Source: Chrysophaeum taylorii (taxonomy: Eukaryota; Sar; Pelagophyceae; Pelagomonadales; Pelagomonadaceae). Taken from it: a stretch of 64,000 nucleotides of DNA. Numbering within the stretch: the stretch's first letter is position 1; each line of letters opens with the position of its first letter. The notes beneath the pieces are model-generated. The model was not told the DNA's origin. It did not search any database and saw nothing but the letters and a program-made list of their open reading frames with translations. Positions 24,687 to 34,951 of this stretch are shown here, piece after piece. Made by a program: the position numbers and the translations under genes. The stretch spans positions 868,001-932,000 of the forward strand of contig JAQMWT010000314.1 in the NCBI GenBank assembly GCA_029834535.1. Reading direction: 5' to 3'.

Positions 24687-24704
24687 CTTGAAGAGAAAGA
24701 ATGA
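17838..24704 (+). CDS. Multidomain NRPS-like/PKS megasynthase: A-ACP-KS-ACP-TE-A
   Basis: A single 2,288-residue open frame without introns. Domains in order: adenylation domain A1 (~36-600; SGTTSRPK phosphate loop near 210, YGMTEAA, WFRTGD, GRIKEIINRAGEKI, PKTATGK near 575), closest in style to acyl/oxalyl-CoA synthetases; carrier protein (~635-720; Ser678 in SGLTSMM as phosphopantetheine site); ketosynthase (~745-1188) with the full triad Cys919 (TACSSG), His1050 (EAHGTATPLGDP) and His1087 (YGHGEA); second carrier (~1218-1290; Ser1248 in GLDSIVA); alpha/beta thioesterase (~1333-1612; Ser1405 in GHSFGA); a second adenylation domain A2 (~1640-2248; FTSGTTGTPKP near 1834, HYGQTELCG, DLYATGD, terminal PTTLKG); then a poly-Asp tail. 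No acyltransferase, KR, DH or ER domain is present, so one extension with an extender loaded in trans is likely. A domain after the thioesterase is unusual. The start at 17838 gives a hydrophobic leader; Met36 (17943) is an alternative cytosolic start. Product unknown. Confidence 0.95.
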
Positions 24705-25638
24705 TCCATCATCTCCTACCACCACCACCAAGAACTTACTTCCTTCTTCCTTACTACTTTTCTCTCTCTCTTTCTCGAAGAGAAGTAGTGTCTCTTCCCT
24801 TTCAAGGCAAGGCGCCGCCTCGCTTTGCCTGCCTGCCGTTTCCTCATTACTAGGGTGATGAATAAGCACACTCTTATTAATAATATTCTACTATTTATGC
24901 TACAGCAGTTTGTTTCATTTCATCATTGCGGGACACGATGTTTTCGTTTTCACCAGTTTACAACGGCAACGGCAGGCAAAAAAAAATTAGGGCTTTTTTA
25001 TTACTATTTTATGCAAACATGCCGCCTTCCTGGTGCTCTGATTGGCAGTTGTTCTACTGCTCGTATTTTTAGTGACTCGTAGGGAGCCAGACTACAAGAA
25101 GCAATAATTCAAAAAGGGCACATCGGTTGTTGCGCCCTCCGCCTTCCGACTGTAACTGTACCACGTCACCGTACCAATGGGAGGAGAGCAACTCAGAACG
25201 TGTTCGTCGTCTCCATGCCAAGATTTTTGGCCACAATGATATGCGCGTCGCACTGAAGGAACGGCGCACGTGTCTTGCGGGTTCCAGAAGACGACGACGC
25301 GACCGAGAACGCTGGATGTTGGTTGGCGGTTTTGGTTTGGTTGGATTGCTCAGGTTGATTGCGTTTTTCGACTGGTTAATAAATAATTGTTGGGTTTGAT
25401 TTTTTAGGGTGGTCTAACAATTTCTTCGCCTGGTTGGTTGGGTTTGATTTTCTGGGATCATAATTTTTCGGGGCGTTGGAACGGCCACCTAGTTGGAACG
25501 GCTCATCGGCCAATGACGTTACGTCTCGTGTTTTGCTTTGCGTCGTCAACACAGTAAAAGAAAAGAGGCTCTTTAATAATAAGTCTCTATCATCAAATTC
25601 GACGTACGCACTTATTATTATTATTATTATTAGTTGAG
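24705..25638. other. Intergenic, no gene recognised
   Basis: No supported frame in 934 bp. The sequence is AT-richer than the flanking genes and contains CT-rich and TTTTTATTA runs. It separates the megasynthase from the acyltransferase/GT2 locus and presumably holds the terminator of the first and the promoter of the second. Confidence 0.5.
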
Positions 25639-27235
25639 ATGGCTGTTCCCAAGTCGGAGGAGGCGGCCCTGCTGCCCAAGGAGGAGCCCCCTGAATTGGA
25701 GGGTCCTCGTCGCGAGGAGCCAACTGCATGGCTGCTTGTCGTGGGCGCTCTCGCGACCGTGTTGTTTGGGACGTCGGGGACGTCTCTCCCACGCATGCTC
25801 GAGGGCACGCTCGACGGCCACAAATGGTATGAGAAGCAGTTTCGGTTGCTGATGACCATGCACATCACGAGCGGCTGCGTGCTGGGGCTCGTGGGCCGGC
25901 ACCTCGCTCCCCAGATCCGGTCGGCGCTGCGCCAGGCAAAGGCAGCCGACGAGCGAAACACTAACAGCGACGGCGGCAATATGGAGCACCGCTGGGACAC
26001 GCTCAAGTGGACGTTGACGATGCTGGTATCGCTGACGCACTTCACCGACGTGTTTGAGAACTTTGTGTGGCGACGTATCTACGGTACGTTCAAGGAGTTC
26101 TTTCTAATGGAGACGTACATGTTCGCGTCGGGGTACGCGACGCCGCCGGTCGCGACGCGTCGACGGCTGCGCGCGACTTGGAAGTCGGTGGCCGGGGCGT
26201 ACATTGTGAACCAGTCGCTTCTTTTGACGTTGGTGAAGATCGCGTACAAGTGGGGTCCCGCGGGGCGGCTCGAGCAAACGTTCAAAGACTACTCGAGACG
26301 CGAGGTGGCAAAGATGAACATGTTCACCGAGTTCTGGGTGCCGTTCTCGATCCTGTTCTACATCGCCGACCTCATCGTGGCGCGCATCGTCGCGCCGACC
26401 TGGATGGAGCTTCGGTATCCGTTGGTCGCGAGCTTCGTGCTGATGGTCTGTATCCAGTACGTGCCGAACGACGACCAGACGAGCTTCTTTGCCCTCAAGG
26501 ATTTTTTCGCGTTATTTCCGTACTACGTTCTCGGCGTGACGGCCAAGAAGCACGCGTCGCAATTTGCTCGTACCCTCGAATGGCGCGGAACGCGAGTAGG
26601 CCTCGCTCTCGGCTCGGCGCTCTTTCTAACGCTGACGATCGTCGGCTACGGCCTCCGCAACGATGTGGGTCTCGACGCCGTCGTCGAGCACGCCGGGTGG
26701 TTCGACGCGATGGAGGGCAAGGAGGGGTTCGCCTACAACACGCAGTACTCGGGCTCGACGCTTTGGTTCGCGTGGTACGACACCGTCGGCGGTATCCCGT
26801 TGCGATTTTTGATGGTCGCGGCTGCGATCTCGATCTTTGGGGGCGGCGGCGCCGCCGACCCCGTCGTCTTCAAGCTGCCGTTTTTTTGTGGATTCCAACT
26901 CGACATCACGCAACAGGGCAAGAACTCGATGGCGAACTTCATCCTCCACTTTTACCTCAAGTTTCTTCTCGCCTTTACGCCGCTTTTTCTGCCCACCCAC
27001 TACGGTCTCGCCAAGATCCTCTTCATCGTATTGATTGTGTGCGTTGGATGTGCTGTTTTTCCGTTGGAGATGATGTGGTGTGTGGTTCCCTCGCAGATTC
27101 GTCCAGGCAAATTTTTGGATGTGGCCACCCGTATACCGTCTTGTCCACCCAATATTCCTGGCACCCGACATGGGCTCTTTCCTCGCTCCCGGCCTCTCGG
27201 AGGGCGCCTTCCAAGGGGGCAGCAAGCCGCCGTAG
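25639..27235 (+). CDS. Acyltransferase-3 family membrane protein, paralog 1 (one intron)
   Basis: A 512-residue protein with about ten membrane segments, of the acyltransferase-3 family (NolL/fucose-4-O-acetylase style), which moves acyl groups onto sugars across a membrane. Family signs: HRWDTLKWTLTMLVSLTHF, with the conserved His134 in the second part, followed by FLMETYMFASGY. The first exon is 25639-27038, the intron 27039-27096 (58 bp, GTGCGT...CGCAG), and the second exon 27097-27235. Splicing gives a tail FVQANFWMWPPVYRLVHPIF that matches the paralog at 31491; the unspliced frame loses this. The N-terminus carries an acidic di-leucine motif (EEAALLPKEE). It lies 223 bp upstream of the GH16/GT2 fusion on the same strand, suggesting it decorates the glycan made there. 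The substrate is not known. Family confidence is good; sugar O-acylation is an inference. Confidence 0.85.
27039..27096 (+). other. Intron of acyltransferase paralog 1
   Basis: Donor GTGCGT, acceptor CGCAG, 58 bp, phase 2. Its position is identical to that of the intron in the paralog at 32852-32916, and only the spliced frame conserves the C-terminal helix, so the call is strong. Confidence 0.88.
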
Positions 27236-27458
27236 ATCCATCCAACCACGGCGGAATGGAATTTCTCCCTTCTTGCAAGAATAAATAATTGCAACATAGA
27301 GATGTCGGGGGTTCAATCGACAATCGAGTAGTCCCGAGTAGAACCCCGAGAGTAGTACAGTAGTATTCTCTTCGCTTTCGAGTACGTCGACTTGTTTGTG
27401 GCAAAAATATTCACGCACGACAGTGAAGGCTGACAGGCAGAGTGAGCGTGCACAAAGG

Positions 27459-30317
27459 ATGAACGCAGAAGAGGCGCCCCTGCTGGTGTCATCGATTGGT
27501 GGTGGTGGTGGTGGTGGTGGTGGTGTGAAAGCGCCGCCGCCGGGGGATGAGCGGCGGTCGGACGAGCGGCGGTCATCGCGTTTCTGGCGGCCGGGGGTCG
27601 CATCGTGGGTTGTGGTCGCCCAAATTTGCGCGATCGTGCCCATCCTCGTGATGTTCGCGTACCTCGACTGGGACAACGAGAAAACGTACATGAGAATCGA
27701 GGGGTCGTTTAGCGATAATTTTACCGCGTTCGACTCGTCGCGGTGGTACAGCCCGAAGAAGCCGACGTGTCAGTGGACGGAGGGCACCGAGTACTGCGAA
27801 TCGTTGTCTCGCGCTTCGTTCTCGAGCACGTTCGGAGAACTTAATTTGTCGAATTCCCAGAGCGACGAGTGCGGGTGCGGGGGATCGGACGCGACGGCGG
27901 GACACATGCGGAGCCAGGACTATTATCTGTCCGGAAAAGTGAGCCTCGAGGCATCGTATTCAGATACGACGGGTCGGGGCGAGGCGTCGAACGATACGCT
28001 GGGCTGCGTCGGCGCTTATTCCGTACTTCGCAAGTGGGAGGGAACGACCCACAACGAGATGACGTTTTGCTGGTTCGAGATCGATACGCCTTCTGTCCAC
28101 TTCAGTTGGTGGACGGGGTACTACCTTCACACGATCGGCGCTACGCTGCCGTTCAACTCGACCGAACTCCATCTGTACGAGTACGAGTGGTCGGACGATG
28201 GTTTTCGATGGACGATCGATGGCGAGCTGTGGTACGGCCGGTCGAACTCGACGCTAGACTGCGGGAGCGGCTTGGCCTTTGAGGACGAGCACTTTCTGTA
28301 CGCTACTTATTCGTTCTACGGCGACCACGGCTGGGTCTACTACCCGTTTTTCGGCGACGAAGCAAAGAAGACTGGGTGCGACTTTTCCCACGATGCCGAA
28401 GCGACCATCAACCAACCCGTTCAACTCTTGATGCTGACGCGGCCCTACACGGCATCTGCGGTCGCGGACCCGGACCTGAGCTCGATGCTGCGGATGCGTA
28501 AATTCGAGTACTCGGCGTTCGACGAGGGCTCGGAAGAGTGGGAGGCCGAAGTCGACAAGTGGTCGGACTACAGGATCGCGTGCGAGGACGATGTGGGAGA
28601 CTACGAGGCCGACGGCGCGTGTGCGAAAAACCTCCGCGCCTTCAAGATCAGCCTCCGGATCTACACCAAGCTCTTCCGCGACGCTTTGGTGTTGATGGTT
28701 CTCGGAACGCTCGCCGCGCTCTTGCTGCGTTTCGCGAGGTTTGCGATGACATCAACACAAAACAACGTTGATAATAATAATAATGCGCCGGAAGATCTTT
28801 CGACCTGGACGTCGATTGGCTTGTTGGGATACCTTTGCCGAGACCTGAAGGGCGCGAAGCGCCATTTCGTTTATTGGGGCTCGTTGCTCGCGGGGGCGAT
28901 GCTCGCCGTCGCCAAACCCAAACCGATCGTCGTCGCGTGGGATCGACTGTCCCTCGTGTCTCACCACGGCGACACTACCACCCGTTCCACGCTCGTCTCC
29001 CAGATCGTCTGCACGTTTGTGGTGATGCAGGTATTCCACGTCGTCTGCCTCGCGGTCGCGAAACTCCCGAAAGACAACCGGTTCGCGTCCAACAAACTCG
29101 AAGCGTTCTCGAACGATCCGGCTTTCGTGTCCCGCATCGGGTATATCGTCCCCTGCCACAAGTCCGAGGCTGAAATAGGGCGCACCGTGCGGTCGATTCT
29201 AGACAGCGGAATTTCGCCGGAAAACGTGTGCGTCGTGGACAACGCGAACCAACCCACCCCCCCCGACAAGACGCGCGAGGTCGTCGCGATGGTCCACCCC
29301 GACGTCCAATACGTCTACGTCCCCCAGGGACTCAAGACCAACGCGCTCTACGTCGGCACGAAGCACCTCCCCCCAACCGTCGACTTCGTCGCGCACCTCG
29401 ACGACGACACCATCATCCCCGGCGCCGACATGGTCTACGACGCGTCTCGCTTCGACGACCCGAGGGTGTCTGCCGTGTCCTACGGCATCGAGATCGAGCG
29501 CACGGGCCCGGTCCAGAATCTCGTCGATTTCGAGTTCCGGCTCTGGTCGCACTGGCGATACTACAGGGCCCGCACCTCCACCGCCTGGTACTGCCACGGC
29601 ATTATCGGGATTTGGCGCCGCGATCGCTTCGAGCGCGCCATGGCCCAACACCCCTTCATGCCCTTTGGGGAAGATGGCTGGCTCGGCGCGATCGTCCTCT
29701 GCGACGACCAACGGATAGAGCAGGAAATGCGGTGCGCCGTCACGACGTTCGCCCCCGACCGCCTCGTGCCCGCGATCCACTACCAAAAGCGCCTCCAGGG
29801 TTACGGCGCCTCCACAATCTTCCACCAGCGCAGCAAGCGCTGGTTTGTCAACGCGCCGCGCCGCCTCGTCATTCGTGCCCTTCTCTGGCTCACCTACGAC
29901 GCTGGAACCGTGGCCCAGCAGCTCCTCTTCCGCGTCGAGCTCCTCCGGCACGTCGCCGTCACCCTCATCGCCCTCCTCTACCCGCTCTTCGTCATCCGCG
30001 TCCTCTACGACGAGTCCTGGACGGAATTCCTCCTCCTCAAGGCCGTGATCGTTTTGACCGACTACCTCATGTACGCCACCATCAATTACGCCATCTGGGA
30101 CCAGTGCAACCGCGTCGCCCTCGACACCGTCCTCCTCTACCCCTTTTACCGCCTCTTCCTCCGCCTCTGCATTGTCCTCGGACACTGGCGCTGCGTCCTC
30201 TGGTACATGCCTTTCGTCGAGATGCGCACCTGCCGATACCACGCCAAGCAACCGAAGTGCGATTTCCGCGTCCTCCGCCGCTGGTTCTCGAATCGCCTCC
30301 TCCTCGACACCAAGTGA
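27459..30317 (+). CDS. GH16-like domain fused to processive family-2 glycosyltransferase
   Basis: A 952-residue membrane protein. After a cytosolic tail with EEAPLL and a Gly run comes a membrane segment (~47-69), then a large region (~78-358) with a GH16/laminarinase fold signature (SGKVSLEASYS, EYEWSDDGFRWTIDGELWYG, Asn-glycosylation sites, paired Cys). Next are a membrane segment (~405-430) and a GT2 catalytic domain (~550-800): IGYIVPCHKSE, DDD at 648-650, GED at 737-739, and R791-x-x-R-W795 as the R/QxxRW product-binding motif. Several C-terminal helices follow, as in hyaluronan and chitin synthases. The GH16 catalytic motif ExDxxE is not intact (EMTFCW in its place), so that domain may bind rather than cut glycan. 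The start is the Met at 27459, matching the di-leucine N-termini of its neighbours. It probably makes and extrudes a beta-glycan, modified by the flanking acyltransferases. The polymer is unknown. Confidence 0.88.
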   Translation: MNAEEAPLLVSSIGGGGGGGGGVKAPPPGDERRSDERRSSRFWRPGVASWVVVAQICAIVPILVMFAYLDWDNEKTYMRIEGSFSDNFTAFDSSRWYSPKKPTCQWTEGTEYCESLSRASFSSTFGELNLSNSQSDECGCGGSDATAGHMRSQDYYLSGKVSLEASYSDTTGRGEASNDTLGCVGAYSVLRKWEGTTHNEMTFCWFEIDTPSVHFSWWTGYYLHTIGATLPFNSTELHLYEYEWSDDGFRWTIDGELWYGRSNSTLDCGSGLAFEDEHFLYATYSFYGDHGWVYYPFFGDEAKKTGCDFSHDAEATINQPVQLLMLTRPYTASAVADPDLSSMLRMRKFEYSAFDEGSEEWEAEVDKWSDYRIACEDDVGDYEADGACAKNLRAFKISLRIYTKLFRDALVLMVLGTLAALLLRFARFAMTSTQNNVDNNNNAPEDLSTWTSIGLLGYLCRDLKGAKRHFVYWGSLLAGAMLAVAKPKPIVVAWDRLSLVSHHGDTTTRSTLVSQIVCTFVVMQVFHVVCLAVAKLPKDNRFASNKLEAFSNDPAFVSRIGYIVPCHKSEAEIGRTVRSILDSGISPENVCVVDNANQPTPPDKTREVVAMVHPDVQYVYVPQGLKTNALYVGTKHLPPTVDFVAHLDDDTIIPGADMVYDASRFDDPRVSAVSYGIEIERTGPVQNLVDFEFRLWSHWRYYRARTSTAWYCHGIIGIWRRDRFERAMAQHPFMPFGEDGWLGAIVLCDDQRIEQEMRCAVTTFAPDRLVPAIHYQKRLQGYGASTIFHQRSKRWFVNAPRRLVIRALLWLTYDAGTVAQQLLFRVELLRHVAVTLIALLYPLFVIRVLYDESWTEFLLLKAVIVLTDYLMYATINYAIWDQCNRVALDTVLLYPFYRLFLRLCIVLGHWRCVLWYMPFVEMRTCRYHAKQPKCDFRVLRRWFSNRLLLDTK

Positions 30318-31490
30318 TCATGCGAAGCGCAGCGGTAATTCATTTCCTTCCTTCGCTGTTCAGGCTGGCTGCCTCTCAGTCGCGGATGCAGCTGCCCTCC
30401 TTCTTCTGCACTGCCCGTGTTTTCGACAGCAATTTATCGCGGCGGTTTGCGGCGGCGGCGGTGCGAGATAATATCTACATCGATATCAAAGCCCATCGGG
30501 ACGTCACTCGAAGAACCCCTAAGTTATTTATTCGCCAAATACTCACTCGCTCGCTCGCTCGCTCGCTCGCTCACGAAATTAATATTTCTGCAGCATCTTC
30601 TTCGCGACATCCCCCCACCCCCTTTCGTCGTTTGGATCAAACGAAACGAACCAAGACACCCCTCTTCGAGCGAGCGAGTGTGTATGTATTAACAAGGCGC
30701 TGCGATCATCTCGACATTAAGAACTTGAAGAAACTTCTTCTTCTCTCTAGCCTTGTCATCATCGTTGAATATAACATCCCTCCGGGGGGAGCCTCCCCCA
30801 AGCGTTCTCTCGCTGCTGGGGGAAAACTTTGGCTCTCAGGGAGCCAGGAGCCGTCGAAGGTATCGGTCGCAACTTTTCCTTCTTCTAACGAACTAACTTC
30901 GGACCTCTCCCGGGCATGGGAGCCAGGCCGGGCCGGCAGTAGGCGGTCCAGGATCACAGAGCAAAAATCACACAGTTGGGGTAGAGGCGAGAGATGAAAG
31001 TGCGTGGATGGCGGACCGCCACTGCGCGCGGTCTTGTGCGAGGTCGTGCCATGCTGATGTCGCTGCCACGAGATGAAGGGGATGTCGCATTTCCGGAGTG
31101 CCTTGACGAGCGACCTCCCGTACGTCATCTGCGGAGCCCCCGGTGGGCGCTTGGAGCGGACCCAAGACGAGAGCATCTTGCGAGGGAGTCGGGAGAAGGG
31201 CATGCGGGCGACGTGACCGGCGTAACTACTAAAGCCTTGTTCATTTATTTGAGAACAACGGGTACTGTGCTGCTATCTTTTTTTCGGACAGGTGGTGTTC
31301 TCGTGACAACAACTACAAGTAGCGTTTTTGCCTCAAAAAAACTTAGTCATGCAGCTGGTTTCAGCCACAGAACAGTTTTACTGCCAACAACACAACGTCA
31401 TTTTGAAACAAAAATCGTATCGTATCCACGTAACATACGTCACGCGTGGCAAGAAGATTCGAGTACGACGACGGTGAACCAAGACGAAAG
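30318..31490. other. Intergenic with LINE relic
   Basis: Between the GT2 fusion and the second acyltransferase. It holds a (CTCG)n run near 30543-30573 and the LINE fragment described separately. No host gene is seen. Confidence 0.6.
30775..31226 (-). mobile_element. 3' fragment of a LINE (non-LTR retrotransposon)
   Basis: On the minus strand 31221-31201 encodes AGHVARM, followed by RLPRKMLSSWV, GAPQMTYGRSLVKAL and, after a frameshift, AQDRAQWR. This is the usual C-terminal tail of many LINE ORF2 proteins. Downstream (30942-30893) is the 50-bp segment shared with the insertion at 5861-5910, so 30775-30960 is its 3' untranslated end. The 5' portion, including reverse transcriptase, is missing. 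It is a dead, 5'-truncated copy. Confidence 0.85.
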
Positions 31491-33097
31491 ATGCCCCCGC
31501 AAGAGGAGGTGTCGCTGCTGCCCAAGGAGGAGGCAGCGGAGCCGCCGCGTCGCGAGGAGCCGACCGCGTGGCTGTTAGTCTTGGGTTCTCTCGCGACTGT
31601 GCTGTTCGGAGCCTCCGGGACGTCACTGCCGCGAATGCTCCAGGGTGCGGAGGAGGGCAAGCACTGGTACAGGAAACAATTGTCGTTGCTGGTGACGATC
31701 CACATCACGAGCGGGTGCGTGCTGGGGCTCGTGGGCCGGCACCTCGCCCCACAAATCCGGTCGGCCCTCCGCGAGGCCAAGGCTGCCGACGAGGGCAACG
31801 CGCCGTCGGTGGTCGAGCACCGCTGGGACACGCTCAAGTGGACCTTGACGATGCTCGTGTCGCTCACGCACTTTACAGATGTTTTCGAATACTTCGTGTG
31901 GCGGCAGATCTACGGGACGTTCAAGGAGTTTTTTCTCATGGAAACCTACATGTTCGTCTCGGGTTACCTGTCTACGCCCGTCGCGACGAGTCGGCGGCTG
32001 CGCGCGATTTGGAAGTCTGTCGCGGGGGCGTACTTCGTCAACCAGCTGCTGTTTCTGACCTTGGTGAAGATCGCGTACAAGTGGGGACCCGTTGGTCGGC
32101 TCGACCAGACTTTTAAGGACTATTCGAGCAAGGAGGCGGCAGAGATTAACATGTTCGAGTACTTCTGGTATCCGTTCTCTATCCTCTATTACCTTGCCGA
32201 CCTCATCATGGCGCGCATCGCCGCGCCGACGTGGATGGAACTGCGGTATCCTCTGGTCATGAGCTTCGTCCTCGCCGTGTGCGTCCAGTACGGTGGATCT
32301 TCTGGTTTCTTCGCACTCACGGAATTCTTCGCCTTCTTTCCCTATTACATCCTCGGGATCACCGTCAAGAAGCACGCACGGCAGTTTGCGCAGTTTTTGG
32401 AGTGGAAAGGTACGCGCGTTGGTTTGGCCCTCGGCTTTATGCTCATGTTCGTCGTGACGATCGTCAGCTACGGCCTCAAAAACGAGCTCGGCCTTAACTC
32501 TGTCCTCGAGCATACGGGCTGGTTCGACGCGATGGAGGGCAAGGAAGGCTTCGACTTCAAATCCGACTATTCGGGCAAGACCCTATGGTTCGCGTGGTAC
32601 GACAACGTCGGCGGTATACCGTTGCGTTTTTTGATGATAGCGGCCGCCATCTCGCTGTTTGGCGGCGGCTCCGATCCCGTCGTCTTCAAGCTCCCCTTTG
32701 GTGGCTTCGAACTCGATATCACGCAGCAGGGCAAGAACTCGATGGCAAACTACATCCTCCACTACTACCTCAAGTTCCTTCTGGCCTTCACGCCGCTCTT
32801 CCTGCCCTCGCACTACGGCATCCCGAAAATCCTCCTAATCTGTTTCATCGTGTGCGTCACTCCTCCTCGGTCGGTGATACACCACCCTAACTTTTTTTCT
32901 CCCTCCTTCTACGCAGGTTTGTCCAGGCGAATTTTTGGATGTGGCCGCCCGTCCAGCGCTTCCTCAAGCCAATCTTCCTGGCCCCCAACATGGACTTTCT
33001 CCTCGCGCCGCCCGAGGACCTTCCCTCCCGCCAACACCAGCAGCAGCACCAGCAGCACCAGCAAAAGGGCGTCGTCGTCGCGTCAAAGAAGCCGTAG
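31491..33097 (+). CDS. Acyltransferase-3 family membrane protein, paralog 2 (one intron)
   Basis: A 513-residue paralog of the 25639 gene, colinear along its whole length (HRWDTLKWTLTMLVSLTHF with His127, FLMETYMFVSGY, NSMANYILHYYLKFLLAFTP). Exon 1 is 31491-32851; the intron 32852-32916 is 65 bp with donor GTGCGT, branch-like CCCTAAC and acceptor ACGCAG; exon 2 is 32917-33097. Splicing yields FVQANFWMWPPVQRFLKPIF and a Gln/His-rich tail. I start at 31491 (MPPQEEVSLLPKEE) because it aligns with paralog 1; an upstream in-frame Met at 31446 adds unmatched residues. The same acidic di-leucine motif occurs in all three proteins of this locus. It probably acylates the product of the GT2 fusion. Whether the two paralogs use different acyl groups or positions cannot be told from sequence. 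Confidence 0.85.
32852..32916 (+). other. Intron of acyltransferase paralog 2
   Basis: 65 bp, phase 2, GTGCGT donor and CGCAG acceptor, at the same codon position as in paralog 1. Confidence 0.88.
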
Positions 33098-33202
33098 TGG
33101 CGGAAGCTCTCCTTTATTATTACAAGAATGAATATTTAAATTATTTACCTCAAAAAAAAGAGAAACACCTTTCTTTAGGTTAGAAACCGATTTGAAAACA
33201 AA

Positions 33203-33209
33203 ATGGTAA

Positions 33210-33243
<34 letters not shown>

Positions 33244-34775
33244 TTGAAAGGAATGATGGCCGGGAGATCGTCCACGGCAAGCCGACGGGGTACGGGACGG
33301 GGGGTGGACCTTGGCTGCGCGGCGCAATACCCAAGGCTCTTGGCAAGAGCAGACCTTCCGAGACGAGTACAAGGAACGTCGCCACCGCGGTCGTGACCCG
33401 GTCGGAACGGAGTGATTTGTTTGATAGTTTGGCCAAGGCGCGGAAGAAGCTTGACGAATGGTGTTGGAAGTCGTCAGCCACAGACCAGTGGCGGACCACC
33501 AAGAGCGGCAGGAGATGCGCTCGGCGCGCACTTACACGACCCCGAACAGCGGCAGCCCAAGTACGCGCGCGTCGAGGAAGAACCGGAACGGCTGGCCGCA
33601 AGCCCCAAGGAGATTCATTCCGTGGAGCACAAGGCTGTCAACGCAGACGCGAGCCGCTCGCATCGGAGCATTTCGTGCGAATATTTGAAAAATGTCGAGG
33701 TGGAGAACAAGGTAGACAGATGGGCAGTGCTATTGTTGGCTGTGGACCGGCGTGTGGCCGAAGAGCTGGAGCCGAAAAGCACGCACGTCGACGCGTCTGC
33801 AAGGCGCGTACCACTGGAGAAAGAGCTGCACGTGGCGAAGCGGACGCGGGACAAGGTACTCACGCACGCGCAGCTCAACGCAGAGAAGAACAAGTTCGAG
33901 GCGCACGCCACGTTGCCGAAGAAGCAACACGCGCAGCAGGTCGAGGTTCCTTTGCGACGGTCGAAGCGGCACGCCCCGAACGACGGGACCGGTACATAGG
34001 ACAAGCCGCTGGTGATCGACTCGGACGAGGAGGCACCGTCGCCGCCGCCGCCGCCGCCCAAGAAGCGGCGGAAGCGGAACGACGACGACAACGAGGTCGT
34101 GCTCCACTACCCGTCTCCCAATGCGACGGACGCCATCGCGATTACGCGAGGCGACCGCTTTCGGACCTGGGTCCCGAGGAATTTTTGAACGAAAATCTAA
34201 TGGACTTTTTGGTTAAGCCGACGACGGCAGAGCGACCCCCCGCTCTCGTCGTTGCTGTCCGACGCGGTAACGGCCAATATCGTCAAGCGAAAGGTCCACG
34301 TCTTTTCCAGCCACTTCTATGCCGTCGCTATTGAAGACAGACGTCGAGGACCTCACCGACGATCGGGCCCCCTGCGCCATCTTCGTGGACTCTCTCAAGA
34401 TGCACCGCGCGGCGACCGTCCACTTCAACCTTCGGACCTGGCTCTGCTTGGAAGCTCGCAAAAAGAACAAGCCCCTCCACCTCGACGACACGACCGCCTT
34501 TTCGAAGGACCATCTCCCCCTCGTCGTGACTGACCCCGGCCGTCCCGATGCAAGCCGACGGCTGGGATTGTGGTCTAAAAATGATCAGGCACGCGACTGA
34601 CCTCCTCTACCGACTCCTCGAAGAACCCTCTCTCAAAGTATCGCGCGCCAACATCAAAGCCCACTTCCACTGCCCTCGGAGGGCCTCAAGCGGGGTCGTG
34701 TTGTTCCTCCCCACCGACATCGCGCACCTCCGCGATCACATCAGAATCACCATCGCCATAATGGAAGCTCGCTAG
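33203..34775 (+). pseudogene. Decayed tandem copy of the Ulp1 protease gene
   Basis: This segment parallels 34940-36600 in order: ATGGTAAC(GTC)n leader, GGAATGATGGCCGGGAG start region, EEPER, RTRDKVLTHAQLNAE, VEVPLRRSKRHAPNDGTGT, FLNENLMDF, VHVFSSHFY, MHRAATVHFNLRTWL and GWDCG. Compared with the intact copy it has an extra ~180-bp block near 33600-33790 and a TAG stop at 33997. A deletion joins VHVFSSHFY directly to LLKTDVEDL-equivalent sequence, removing the catalytic His region. Frameshifts separate the remaining blocks. It cannot encode an active protease. It is probably a duplication product that lost function. Confidence 0.9.
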
Positions 34776-34951
34776 AGTAAAAACTGATTTAAGAACCACC
34801 CAAGCGCGCTGACCACTCTTCAGAATCACCATCGCCCCGTCCTATAATGGGAGCTCTCTAAAGCCTCACCAACAGTGAGTAGTAGTAAAACAACAAAATC
34901 TGCCTCACCCCCCCAAAAAAAAAACAGTCAATTTGGAAGCACAAGTGGTAA

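Noticed and set aside
25639-27288. Unspliced 549-residue version of acyltransferase paralog 1
   Set aside because: Its C-terminus is low-complexity and unmatched; splicing at 27039-27096 restores the tail conserved in paralog 2.
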